Below, piece after piece: positions 61,701 through 64,000 of a stretch of DNA of 64,000 nt. Below the pieces are notes generated by a model that was not told the origin of the DNA, did not search any database, and saw nothing but the letters and a program-made list of their open reading frames with translations. Source of the stretch: Vibrio zhanjiangensis (GTDB taxonomy: Bacteria > Pseudomonadota > Gammaproteobacteria > Enterobacterales > Vibrionaceae); the NCBI RefSeq assembly GCF_030161235.1, contig NZ_BSPW01000018.1, positions 1 through 64,000 on the forward strand. Direction: 5' to 3'. The stretch's first letter is position 1. Every line of letters begins with the position of its first letter. Both the position numbers and the translations under genes were made by a program.

Positions 61701-64000
61701 CGTATTCTTGTGCAAGATCTTCAATTAGCGCTAGAACAAGTGATACAAGGTGTGCCTGTCTCACTTGCGGCTAAATCTGATAGCTATCAAGCCTGGGCAT
61801 CGGCTATGGATGAATTTGCGAGCTCTGAGGTTGTAAACCGCGAGAAAGTGCATTGGCTATCGGTGCTCAATGCTTCAAGTGGCAGCTTAGCCTGTAGTAA
61901 TTTGAAGAAATCCGATGCTTCAATGAATGCCAATAGAAGGCGTGTGACCTTGAAGTTTAGTGACGCGGAGACCAAAGCGCTACTTTCAAAGTCCAATGAA
62001 TGCTATCACACTCAAATCAACGATCTCCTATTGGCGGCTTTAGCGGATAGTTATAGGCAGATATCTGGCCAACATACGCTCAAAATTGATTTGGAAGGTC
62101 ATGGCCGTGAATCAGGAGTGATTGCTGATGCTTGCCCAATGATGGATGAGCTTGATTTGAGCCAAACGGTCGGTTGGTTTACTCACGTTTATCCTGTATT
62201 ACTCACTACTCAACCAGAGTCCGGTCTTGCAACTCTAATAAAGGGCATAAAAGAGCAGCTAAGAGCGACGCCGAATAAAGGGCTTGGATTTGGCGCTCTT
62301 CGTTATCTCGCGAAAGATGAGGATATTATCCGAGCAGATCGACCTTCTGAAATGGTGTTTAACTATCTAGGTCAATTTAACACAGACTGCGAAGAGAAAG
62401 AGACATTCAAGCAATTGGGAGATGAAGTCAGCAAACGTAGACAGAGAACTCATGGCATTGAAATTACCGGTATTGTTGTCGATGGCTTGTTGGAATTTAC
62501 CTTTGACTATGATGCCGAGGTTTATCCGCAGGTATCCGAGATTGCTGAGCAATATCAGGTCAGTTTGATCAATATCATCGAGCACTGTACCTCTAATAAG
62601 GGTGGGCATACACCATCGGATTTCTCTCTGGTGGATGTGACCGCTGATGATATTACCTTGTTTGAATCACAATACTCTGAAATTACCGATATCTATCCGA
62701 GTACCCCAATGCAACAAGGGTTACTTATGCATAGCCAAATGGCAGCAGGCACAGGCATGTATATGTGTCAGATGGATATGTTGTTTGAGGAATTAAGCGT
62801 TCCGGCTTTCAAGCTGGCGTGGCAAAGGGTTATCGAAAGGCATGATATATTCCGTACCGCGTTTGTTGAGTCAAGCCGTGGTGAGCTGCTGCAAGTGGTC
62901 ACCAAACAAGCAGATATTGAATGGCAAGAATTTGACTGGAGAAGTCTTGCTGAAGATCAGCAGGAAGCTCGCTTTAGCGATCTTACCAATGAGCAAAGAA
63001 TTAAACCGCTCGACCTCACTCGTGCACCATTAATGCGCTTTGCAATGGTAACATTGCCTGATAAACGACAACGCTTTATCTGGACCAATCACCATGCTCT
63101 ATTGGACGGTTGGTGTTTACCCATTGTCTTTGACGAAGTGATGAAATTGTATCAGGCAGACTTAGGTGTTGATCTCGGCCCGCTACCTGCGGTGAAACCT
63201 TATTCTAGTTATGTGAAATGGCTTCAGAAGCAACCGAAATCAGAGGCGAAAGCCTATTGGCAAAGCTACTTGTCTGATGTGACTGAACCATGCAAATTAG
63301 ACTTTAAGACTAAGCTTTGCAATAGCGAACAGAGCGATGGATGTATAGAGAAACTGCTCGATGAGCAAACAACAGCTCGGTTGAACCATTTTGCTAAGCA
63401 TAATCAGGTGACGATCAATACGGTTGTGCAAGGTGCTTGGGCTCTGCTTCTTCATCGATACAGCGGAGAAGAGACTATCGTATTTGGTTCGACTCGCTCT
63501 GGCCGAAACATACCTCTGTCCGGTGTCGAAACAATGGTTGGCTTATTTATCAATACGTTGCCTGTTCGAGTAGATTTTGCTGATATGCAGTGTCATCTAG
63601 GACAGTGGTTGCAGGAACTCAACAAAGCACAAAGCGGTCACGATAACTTTGCATATAGCCCTCTAAGCGATATTCAGGAATGGAGTGGTATAGCCAGTGG
63701 AGAGAGCTTGTTTGACTCGTTAGTGGTGGTAGAAAACTATCCGATAAGTCAAAGTGAACAAGTCGTGAATGATAAGCGACCGCGCTTGATTGAATCTAAG
63801 GGTGAAGAACAAACTAACTTCCCCGTCACTTTAGTCGTCGTTCCCGATCATCAAACAGAAATAAAATGGTTGTATCAAGGCTCAAGCATATCATCACAGC
63901 AAATGGAGCAAGTCGCGGCTGATTTTGAGCGTTTATTGACCATGATGCTCGACTCAGGTGATCAAGCACTTGAACGTCTGACTTTGCTCAGTGAAGAGGA
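38229..64000 (+). CDS. Giant multimodular nonribosomal peptide synthetase (5' end and first 7.5 modules; continues beyond the window)
   Basis: One frame with no stop from 38229 to the right edge (more than 8,500 codons). It contains repeated condensation (HHxxxDG), adenylation (YTSGSTGKPKG, GPTE, NGKxDRK) and thiolation (GGHS or GGDS) domains plus two epimerases. Order: half C, A, T; C-A-T-E; C-A-T four times; C-A-T-E; C. The Ser that takes phosphopantetheine is present in all seven T domains. The two T domains before E read GGDS and the rest GGHS, as expected. The C domains after E (modules 3 and 8) read HHALVDGWC/HHALLDGWC, the D-residue-accepting form. Start: ATG at 38229 or TTG at 38253, the latter with AGGAG seven bases upstream. 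It assembles a peptide of at least eight residues; the product is not recognisable. Confidence 0.95.
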   Translation, partial: MPSIRRNILNKKTLNFCSVKFDNSGHLGKSADKYNRQEILHNLPTDFSRKGYSHEMREEYSSALSDEMVLELDRLSAILCTNQGTILLAAFSSLVHRNSNDTEVRIAASGSVEGIARSESAQVIPTCIDFSDNPSFEQVLGQTERDLTSGESEKEAVFSLQIGFSYDADRSFLAHQPQELHLAAQCLENGLDLIWSYNSSIFSQRSMVSLSQQLNVLLKAITANPKQCISALPLLNENDRQKVLTQWNQTQSDFSRDICIHSLFERQVEKTPDYIAIRYDNEALTYQQLNVRANLLAHHLIELGVGPEQLVGICLPRSIDMMVAILAVNKAGGAYVPLDPSYPSERLSYMLENSQSQVLITDKELSATHHFQSVQNVLVDSIELWKCLENTPQFRSNPSIDGLSASNLVYAIYTSGSTGKPKGVMNEHTGLVNRILWGSKAYPISADDNVLQKTPFGFDVSVWEYYWPLTTGATLVMARPDGHKDVDYLFEVINDAQITVIHFVPPMLASFIADGRFETQAASLRLVACSGEALPVDVQNRFLAGHRAQLLNLYGPTEASIEVSYHFCTPDFEGNSVPIGKPIDNIKLYVLDSDFNPVPIGVVGELYITGVGVTRGYYNREDLTKESFLANPHQQDDTDAIMYRTGDLARWLPQGEIEYLGRIDHQVKIRGFRIELGEIETSIGAIESVSQNVVVAHDNRLGEKQLVAYLVSVSEIEDQNLWFTDIAEQLEKTLPSHMIPTAWVCLDELPLTPNGKVDRKALPEPAMPVQESYVAPETETERWLAELWQDLLQLPKPVGRKANFFSLGGHSLLAMRMLSLVKIEKEINIGIADVFASNSLQEFSTLVEQAERGQADLITRRSSKEPAPLSFSQQQMWVLDQLQGSAQYNIPLILSLKGDLNLAALTNAITEILTRHQVLRTVYQLDDTDSAQQMVLNSIEAFKLETVCLKGLPEIDKQTALEEVQNELIDREFDLSQDVMLRACVVELNESDYQLIIVFHHIAADGWSLSIFERELRHYYLVGQLEKIEPLDELAIQYADFATWQRTEQHRNLNAQLSYWKNRLVGIPEIHSLPLDFARPTQSTFVGARYGVTIDTKKLAKFKEVCQQQGATLFMGLQALVSALISRYSQEKDIVLGTVSANREQAELSAMIGFFVNTLICRTDLSGNPSFNELIVQCKARSLEALSNQNMPFERLVEELAPNRSLSHHPLFQIMLVLQNNEQPNYDLNGLTVTPVQPSNVKAKFDLTINAVELGDELVLDWEYSSDLFLAETIQRLSSHLVALIDAVIVDPEAKVLSCSMLSEKEIQLLTQDWAMGTRQDAKASCVHHLFEQQVADNPQALALSYLGNLRSNTMTYSQLNTRANQLAHLLVKQGVKCGDIVGICIERSDTLFVSLLAVLKAGGVYLPLDPNYPVKRLQHMVSDSQLKMVVTEQGALSCVENSEVELLVLDSPEIQNAWLQESTRNPSFLDNVTGSIPAYTIYTSGSTGKPKGVLLSHHGLVNLAQAQQSLLDVSSDSRVLQFASISFDAATWEWVMTLCSGAQLFIYDEECIKSGHALSDAVDQANITHATLPPALLPALEVDKWRNVKTLVVAGDSCAPDLVSIWGENRKFINAYGPTESTICATLGQLSPDEDTIHIGQVIPGAEVLVLDEFMQPVPIGVVGELYIGGEGLAIGYLHQPDLTREKFVDHPLSNKRKLYKSGDLVRRHVNGNLEFITRIDHQVKVRGFRIELGEVESALLELPNIREAFACVTEESSGEKRLVAYYSSQSEHQLDETQIREALQSTLPHYMLPSALVAMTSLPLTSNGKIDRNALPKPTYQSRLDYHAPETPMEQQLCEIWQQVLGLESVGVLDNFFSIGGDSILAIQVASRALKAGLSLSTKQIFQYQTIAKLAPNVDQVDSTEIKLAAVEGEQILLPIQRWLLSGDPVEQHHFNQAVEFSLSKQVSMEQLTEALSSVYQHHDVFRLSFTADSSAAYQRLEKLQASLCVYDTQEAFDAAINTAQTGFDLSQPDLARCVVLNQEKQESKVSWIIHHLIVDGVSWRILLSDLELALTQLKSEKPIDLGIKSNSYQAWGQWLETYSHSEMLAREALYWHQVVNSDVAPLSVENHLPDQDLNSWHDSNKVSLLVSEEITQNLVGKANHSYNTQVNDLLLLALTRTLTEWQQSSRICVELEGHGREVLDDSFDLNQTVGWFTTTYPALLCLNSTDLGSQIKSIKEQLRAIPNKGLGYGVLKHLCQDETLNQHRSVDVLFNYLGKFDSRDMTADGLISQVTFADDALCISQDRSRFSTLSVESIIQNERLNVCFEYNRNQFNQSTMQGLLDRFNQHLYDIISHCNSAKKHYTPSDFPLANIGANQLEKLEESHHIADLYSATSMQAGMLFHSQLSQGSGLYITQMILELGPVCATTLKQAWQALINRHDALRTAFVHTGLDKPLQLVAAQVEVPWREESIGAHQNEAWESLLRSEKQQPLDVENAPLMRLVLVHVEQESYKLVWTHHHALVDGWCLPILLKELATLYESLSRGVEAILPAPAAYKNYIHWLSRQDSQTCESYWQDYLSGFTAPTLISDAVVQEQKLDKQGICEMKSHLGQALTQRIYQSARDRKVTTSTLFQSAWAMILSRYCRSNDIVFGTTRSGRPESLSGVEDMVGLFINTLPTRVQFLDGAEASIDFVQRIHQSQLEHDQYAHVSLTNIQANSDIEIDSSLFDSIMVFENYPFDAKELSSGTDHQLNIQGLTANEQTNFPLSIVIIPGDSIELKLLFDQTIFTAVTIAGLLEQLEHVLTSLIDCDTQDIRGIALTSQVDLSTKPDPKLLPILELFNQSVERYANKTAVVYGNQKMTYQELDQRSDNLAAYLINGGISTGDRVGLYLNRSIDLIVSMLAIIKAGCAYVPLDPEQGHARLAAIMEDCQAKAILTHGKLATVIQTQHERLIDLSSPTTVQEIELAVSDQNWCSDASALAYIIYTSGSTGKPKGVAVEQGSITHLVHNNPYTKIDSTQIFGQASNHSFDAATYEIWGALLNGASLVYVPKETLLSPDKFQQHIEQTKINNMFVTTALFNKITEQKPDAFSSLKYLTMGGEAISPEHVNHVIASSGKPISFWHVYGPTENTTFSTWYEMQDISDVCPIGQPLPHADAFVMDPCLQPLPQGVIGELYLGGPGLARGYWRRPDLTDLSFIHLEACDRKLYKTGDLVYRNSQNQIVYVSRADNQVKLRGFRIELGEIASTINHIQGVTGCHVMVRNDHGDRKLVAYLVLDDKSRQNTEQSLADIQSQLKHQLAQYMLPSAIVVMDSLPLNANGKLDTKSLPEPQAYLDDERFEPLSNNAEVQLAKLWSEVLGHEISNRYASFFASGGHSLLAMQLVAKINQTYATDVNITLVFDNSILTNQAEALQAMIGTNLAGLPAITHNHDSNQPKLSFAQQRLWFIDQMEQGSSHYNMPMAIKLKGKLRVDSLYSAFIDVISRHQSLRTCFINRSDSPETRLRPVPESWVMPVFDVSQLDGEEQLIEVSRLQGEEAVKPFNLSSDLMLRTGLIKTAQDEHILLLTMHHIASDGWSLGILFNELKAFYEDALQGKKQDHEDLDIQYLDYANWQHQPEVIRSFNKQVSYWKEHLSGAPAVHNLPLDYARPAEQKYQGQWHSTHLDESRSNAFIKLCRDNDTTLFMGLHSAFAVLLSRYSNETDILIGTPVANRNQAGLESMIGFLVNTLVLRLDLDDNPSFVELLERSKTTNVQAYANQEAPFEQVVEALQPQRDLSYHPLFQVMLSVNTEQTKLELSGVESETLPLVESHSQFDLMLVVNESGDALELAWEYNTDLFKRETIERMGKQFELLIDSILLSPDTSVFGLSLVDQPALDLMTQWNKTECEYPKQECIHQLFEQQVVKTPDQVALVFEDESLTYKQLNLRANLLAHYLMDLGVGPENLVGICLNRSLEMVIAILAVSKAGGAYVPLDPSYPVERLNYMLENSQASVLIISHSLQHSLELEADRFIVADDAALWDELTQNSHWEANPQIEELSPNNLVYVIYTSGSTGKPKGVMNQHSGLVNRLNWMQKTYQLTSNDKVLQKTPFGFDVSVWEYYWTLTTGATVVMARPEGHKDVDYLLEIIDKEQISVMHFVPPMLASFIADGRYANQTPSLRLVVCSGEALSVDVQNRFLANHHAQLENLYGPTEAAIDVSVWRCLPDFNGRSVPIGKPIDNIKLHILDQQLNPVPVGVVGELFIAGVGVARGYYNRDDLTQERFIANPHAESDNDARLYRTGDLARWLPEGDIEYLGRIDHQVKIRGFRIELGEIETAIGQQPEVEQCVVVAKENRLGDKFLAAYLIIANQGKDSDAVVADIKQRVSSHLPEHMLPAAWMMLDVMPLTPNGKVDRKALPEPQMVIERDYVAPETATEKKLAGVWQKVLHSEHQVGQNANFFTSGGHSLLAIKLLAEIRADFNVSLSVRSIFTHPVLCQLANLIDSSEKGDANGCIKPLERPERIPLSYSQQRLWFLEQLEERKDTYNMPMAFELDGELDSQALQAAFNDLVARHESLRTCIVNLQGEVEQRISHGLLVVPFSSVDLSHLSIADQELELGVIRREEATTPFDLSRDLMIRARLLKLTTHKQLTRSVLLVTLHHIAGDGVSLDILLRDLDVLYRSHIGESQEKLEALPIQYADYALWQLNFLQGQQLDNELSYWKQRLEGIPDVHGMPLDKPRPNTQSYRGAFYQQTLPSHLTAALQTYLNKQESSLFMGMQAAFSLLLNRYGGETDIILGTPVANRGQKEVESLIGFFVNTLVLRTEIDPKQTFSTLLSNCRDNTFDTLSHQQLPFERLVEALQPNRDLSHHPLFQIMLVVDTMEAEAKRLGGFAVVPLEAETTTSKFDLTLNVVESNDAKGCAQIDLGWEYSTDLFEPETIERLSENFIQLVGDIICKPNQELEKLSLVSPVEHQRLLEKGKAKKTWPITQCLFQEIERQVALSPQSSALVFSGQSITYAEMNRRANQLAHYLVKQGIGPDVLVGMCLSRSAEMIITILAIHKAGGAYVPLDVSYPVDRLSYMMEDSQCKLVISETEHKGKLVGSAVPIMLLDTQEVQGMLSAYSEQNLPKHEIKVTPSHLAYVIYTSGSTGKPKGVMIEHQALSSHIKSICLEYGITDQDHILQFSNIGFDASVEQVFEALVTGATLYIRPETLWTSAEFVDWLKDNPITITEFPPLYAKALLEPVLEDEVFWTQTSLSRLVVSGDVLNADFARAWQTGPAQQVCQLINNYGPTETTISSTLHWLGDEDISTSVPIGFAIMDTDVYVVDEQMQLVPEGVPGELLIGGMTVARGYLNREELTAEKFISDPFSKKEDARVYRTGDKVRWLANGELEFFGRFDTQVKLRGFRIELGEIETALRGDNRVADAAVIVREDTHGDKQLVAYLVAYTDDESSLVDELKHALQLTLPGFMIPSAWSVLEAMPVNANGKLDRKALPEPSYTTQAEYIAPRSSVETQLVQIWQNVLGISSPISVEANFFSLGGHSLLAVRLIAKISAQFSRELTVKQVFLAPTLAEMATVIESVSFTDKSSIRQVDRDQVIPLSFAQKRMWFMQQLESGHAYNMAGVYTLEGLVEPDLMRQSFQILIERHEALRTCVRSYDEQLYQHILPLPIDFILPITDLSIQSATEQKANLEIMVNAESERVFDLENDLMLRGQLVKLSEDGWRLMITQHHIASDGWSSELLMRELTTIYDALSRNESPQLVPLTIQYVDYTVWQHSQLQGEELERQTRYWHTQLQDLPDVHSLPLDRKRPIEQSYQGDLYSHELSLEVSRQFKQLCQNSGASIFMGVQAALSLLLSRYSGETDIIIGTPVANRERLELQNVVGLFVNSLVIRTDLSGDPSFSEVIERSRETALAAYEHQSLPFEQIVDLLNPSRDMGHHPLFQILLNVDTQGLSSGEAFGGLTLTENKTASRTAKFDISLNVLVNEDGGLNCHWEYSTDLFHRASIENLANSFTLLLEAMTENPERCAFSVPLVDSKTRETELYVHNQTKQDYPREKSVADLFEAQALLTPDAPAATFDGETLSYRELDKRANALAHELQSRGIGRDDLVGVHLHRSMSMLVSLLAVLKSGGAYVPLDPNYPKERIQGMLSHSQPSLVLCDKDSEQVMTSYTEAVLVVDHHQWANVESEPMVRGDSTYSALAYVIYTSGSTGEPKGIAVEHQSVVNFLWSMAKKPGLRAEDTLLAVTSMSFDIHVLELYLPLVMGGHVVVASSEVALNPAQLAGLLSEQQVSVMQATPSTWQMLVNDNWQPAQPLRAICGGEAMPESLKSSLLSHDAIELWNVYGPTETTVWSSVKRIEKASAITLGHPIGNTQLYVLNEQHQLVPTGVAGELYIAGEGLARGYLHRDDLTDAAFVANPFVFGERMYKTGDRVRRLAEGELEYLGRTDHQVKLRGFRVELGAVDAAAQSHESVNQVVSVVRQGSGSGESQLVTYVVLNSDWVERIDEARSSLYEHLKGQLPHYMVPSIIQVVEAMPLTPNGKINRKGLPEPTSLSMGVSYQAPQGEVEARLCQLWSEVLKLDVSTISREANFFEVGGHSLLAIELVNKIKQNFSVSLPLTNVFRAPVLHQQALSCTNATLTGLDSTSIEKQVNKPALLPLSYAQQRLWFIDQMEGRSSQYHMPATLSLQGEVNYQALQGAFFAVIAKHEVLRTTYHNDQRGHAYQHIEPVVQTFDLVMHDLSGLAKEEQGEKLDDLQHKFTEQEFDLSNDIMLRAALYKLAEHEYQLTIVMHHIASDGWSANVFIGELSNAYNQLVRGQQAKLSPLDIQYSDYAIWQRQWLQGDHLTSQLNYWAKKLRDIPEVHSLPLDKPRPAKQCYSGDVVIEHLEIQDLRSLLELCNANNASLFMGLNAVFSMLLSRYSGEQDIVVGTPIANRAQSELAQTIGFFVNNLVLRNHVDMSQSFQQLLEQSRDTALAAYEHQNVSFEHLVEELKPARDLSHHPIFQVMLVLQNTPEDGFAFDGVQTSSVNKQTSTTSFDLTLNVEQQANGLEMQWEFNTSLFEKATIVRMAKHLVGLLRGVTLSPDEKMSEIHGLTDAEIGTLLDLGNEPLSSQHNEVKGLCIHELFERQASASPNSIALIFEDRQVTYQELNHRSNQLAHRLVELGVGPDQLVGISCERSIELIEVMLAVLKAGGAYLPLDPTYPEERLAYMVQDSRLSLIVGDKNVQDKLPQDAQFIELTELMEDADGQSVDNLSAHHLGVSPSNLAYVIYTSGSTGKPKGVMLQHDGLVDLAISEQQCFMVSESSRVLQFASFSFDGAVADWVGVLNAGGSLILISQEHVHSAELLTEVVNRHRVNHTILPPALLSALDAQKWQGVKHLILAGDSCPLPLAQKWAQGRQLMNAYGPSESTVCATVGDIREHTQTIDIGTAIPGKRLYVLDSERNLVPIGVTGELYIGGTGTARGYLHKPDLTEERFIQNPFVKGEMMYRTGDKVRWNNQGKLEFQGRVDHQVKLRGFRVELGEITAVILQQPEVNEAFVLVREDQGDKRLVAYWSANAGETIESNELRERIKDLLPGYMLPSAIVKMDKLPINANGKVERRQLPEPDYSLLSTVFEAASNDIELVLCEVWKQVLVIDQVGISDNFFSLGGDSILAMQVVSQAKLVGYKISTRDLFEYQTVKELAQVAQLIDTNQRSQKSIGSQKLLPIDHYFFAGDETDRHHFNQSQWCTLSESIDLESLGAVFASLYQRHDAMRLSFTQKNAQWNADYLAIDERSADNAFAQSLWIEDLTVIDESQWAEHMLEVSNKAQASLMIDQAKGSMIRWVWCKTPSGQSDKLLWIMHHLMVDGVSWRILVQDLQLALEQVIQGVPVSLAAKSDSYQAWASAMDEFASSEVVNREKVHWLSVLNASSGSLACSNLKKSDASMNANRRRVTLKFSDAETKALLSKSNECYHTQINDLLLAALADSYRQISGQHTLKIDLEGHGRESGVIADACPMMDELDLSQTVGWFTHVYPVLLTTQPESGLATLIKGIKEQLRATPNKGLGFGALRYLAKDEDIIRADRPSEMVFNYLGQFNTDCEEKETFKQLGDEVSKRRQRTHGIEITGIVVDGLLEFTFDYDAEVYPQVSEIAEQYQVSLINIIEHCTSNKGGHTPSDFSLVDVTADDITLFESQYSEITDIYPSTPMQQGLLMHSQMAAGTGMYMCQMDMLFEELSVPAFKLAWQRVIERHDIFRTAFVESSRGELLQVVTKQADIEWQEFDWRSLAEDQQEARFSDLTNEQRIKPLDLTRAPLMRFAMVTLPDKRQRFIWTNHHALLDGWCLPIVFDEVMKLYQADLGVDLGPLPAVKPYSSYVKWLQKQPKSEAKAYWQSYLSDVTEPCKLDFKTKLCNSEQSDGCIEKLLDEQTTARLNHFAKHNQVTINTVVQGAWALLLHRYSGEETIVFGSTRSGRNIPLSGVETMVGLFINTLPVRVDFADMQCHLGQWLQELNKAQSGHDNFAYSPLSDIQEWSGIASGESLFDSLVVVENYPISQSEQVVNDKRPRLIESKGEEQTNFPVTLVVVPDHQTEIKWLYQGSSISSQQMEQVAADFERLLTMMLDSGDQALERLTLLSEE
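40830..45270 (+). other. NRPS module 2: C - A(Phe) - T - E
   Basis: C domain motif HHIAADG at 41226-41246. A domain (about 42190-43690) pocket D-A-W-T-V-A-A-I-C plus Lys, the phenylalanine code of the gramicidin/tyrocidine type. T domain reads GGDS (Ser at 43821-43823). The E domain (about 43975-45270) has HHLIVDG at 44337-44357 and the E signatures LEGHGRE and TVGWFT. It should deliver D-Phe to module 3. Confidence 0.85.
45330..48430 (+). other. NRPS module 3: C (D-accepting) - A (aliphatic?) - T
   Basis: C domain with THHHALVDGWCLPIL (core 45738-45758), the form that follows an epimerase. A domain (about 46690-48180) pocket D-A-Y-F-T-G-V-T-F plus Lys, closest to Ile/Val-type codes such as DAFFYGITFK; an aliphatic residue is a low-certainty guess. 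T domain Ser at 48312-48314 in SGGHSLLAMQ. Confidence 0.75.
48490..51620 (+). other. NRPS module 4: C - A(Ser) - T
   Basis: C domain HHIASDG at 48888-48908. A domain (about 49860-51390) pocket D-V-W-H-V-S-L-I-D plus Lys, a serine code. The A domain is very similar to that of module 1 (FGFDVSVWEYYW, HFVPPMLASFIADGR in both), pointing to duplication. T domain Ser at 51519-51521. Confidence 0.85.
51690..54860 (+). other. NRPS module 5: C - A (unassigned) - T
   Basis: C domain HHIAGDG at 52101-52121. A domain (about 53090-54620) pocket D-A-E-E-V-S-N-I-S plus Lys. The two acidic pocket residues hint at a basic substrate (Lys/Orn-like), but no known code matches well. T domain Ser at 54756-54758 in LGGHSLLAVR. 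Confidence 0.75.
54920..58020 (+). other. NRPS module 6: C - A(Gly) - T, compositionally distinct
   Basis: C domain HHIASDG at 55320-55340. A domain (about 56310-57800) pocket D-I-L-Q-I-G-V-V-W plus Lys, close to the glycine code DILQLGLIWK. Its A3 loop reads SGSTGEPKG in place of GKPKG. The DNA from about 56.17 to 57.95 kb is visibly richer in G and C than the other modules. T domain Ser at 57930-57932. Confidence 0.8.
58100..62590 (+). other. NRPS module 7: C - A (aromatic?) - T - E
   Basis: C domain HHIASDG at 58509-58529. A domain (about 59490-60970) pocket D-G-A-I-I-A-A-V-C plus Lys; the AAVC end is typical of aromatic pockets (Phe/Tyr/Trp), but the front half matches none. T domain GGDS (Ser at 61098-61100). 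E domain HHLMVDG at 61671-61691. It should pass on a D-configured residue. Confidence 0.78.
62680..64000 (+). other. NRPS module 8 (partial): C domain accepting a D residue
   Basis: The domain begins after E7 with IYPSTPMQQGLLMHSQMAAG and has NHHALLDGWCLPIV (core 63090-63110), nearly the same as C3. It is nearly complete when the window ends at 64000. The A and T domains of this module lie outside. Confidence 0.85.

Noticed and set aside
38229..64000. Siderophore synthetase (such as vibriobactin or enterobactin type)
   Set aside because: No aryl-activating (2,3-dihydroxybenzoate) or heterocyclisation domain was seen; all C domains read HHxxxDG and the pocket codes fit ordinary amino acids.

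Overview
The window looks like a chromosome segment of a Vibrio or close Vibrionaceae relative. The strongest clue is a three-gene set of DUF3404 histidine kinase, OmpR-type regulator and DUF2861 protein at 10.1-13.0 kb, which matches vxrA-vxrB-vxrC. AT-rich intergenic DNA and a c-di-GMP (GEMM) riboswitch also fit. All assignments come from reading the sequence and proteins; no database search was run.

Layout. (1) 0-8.5 kb: short accessory genes. These are a coupled pair of small membrane-anchored proteins, a thiol peroxidase lacking its usual resolving cysteine, an SgrR-type HTH protein without the solute-binding half, a LysR regulator divergent from a diamine-type acetyltransferase, a LysR remnant, two Hsp20 chaperones, a HAD phosphatase and a DUF985 cupin. 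(2) 8.7-16 kb: a GH5-like secreted glycosidase directly behind vxrABC, two orphan periplasmic binding proteins and a membrane-anchored EEP enzyme. (3) 16-19.3 kb: an iron-controlled fagA-like/fumC operon behind a strong Fur box, and a second EEP enzyme. (4) 19.3-24 kb: ethanolamine use by EutB, EutC and a permease, with no microcompartment genes, then an unrecognised gene. (5) 24.4-28 kb: an XRE regulator, a queuosine-precursor (VUT/YhhQ) transporter and QueF with overlapping or closely spaced frames; a c-di-GMP riboswitch fused to the start of a 98-residue ORF; and an orphan GvpU-like gene. (6) 28.3-36.5 kb: housekeeping and stress genes trhO, yghU, a HAD phosphatase, katG, a third orphan binding protein, yqfB and an RhlE-type helicase. 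(7) 37-64 kb: a PhzF-like gene lacking the catalytic Glu, a 466-base AT-rich gap, and one uninterrupted reading frame of more than 8,500 codons that runs off the right edge.

That last frame is a giant nonribosomal peptide synthetase and is the main discovery candidate. Its order is C*(half)-A-T / C-A-T-E / C-A-T / C-A-T / C-A-T / C-A-T / C-A-T-E / C..., at least eight modules, with epimerases in modules 2 and 7. Pocket residues suggest Ser, D-Phe, an aliphatic residue, Ser, an unassigned (perhaps basic) residue, Gly and a D-aromatic residue. The first condensation domain lacks its N-lobe and active-site histidines, module 6 has a different base composition, and the two A-T-E-C blocks look duplicated. 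The product, terminal modules, release domain, PPTase and exporter lie outside the window.

No rRNA, tRNA, CRISPR array, transposase or complete insertion sequence was recognised.
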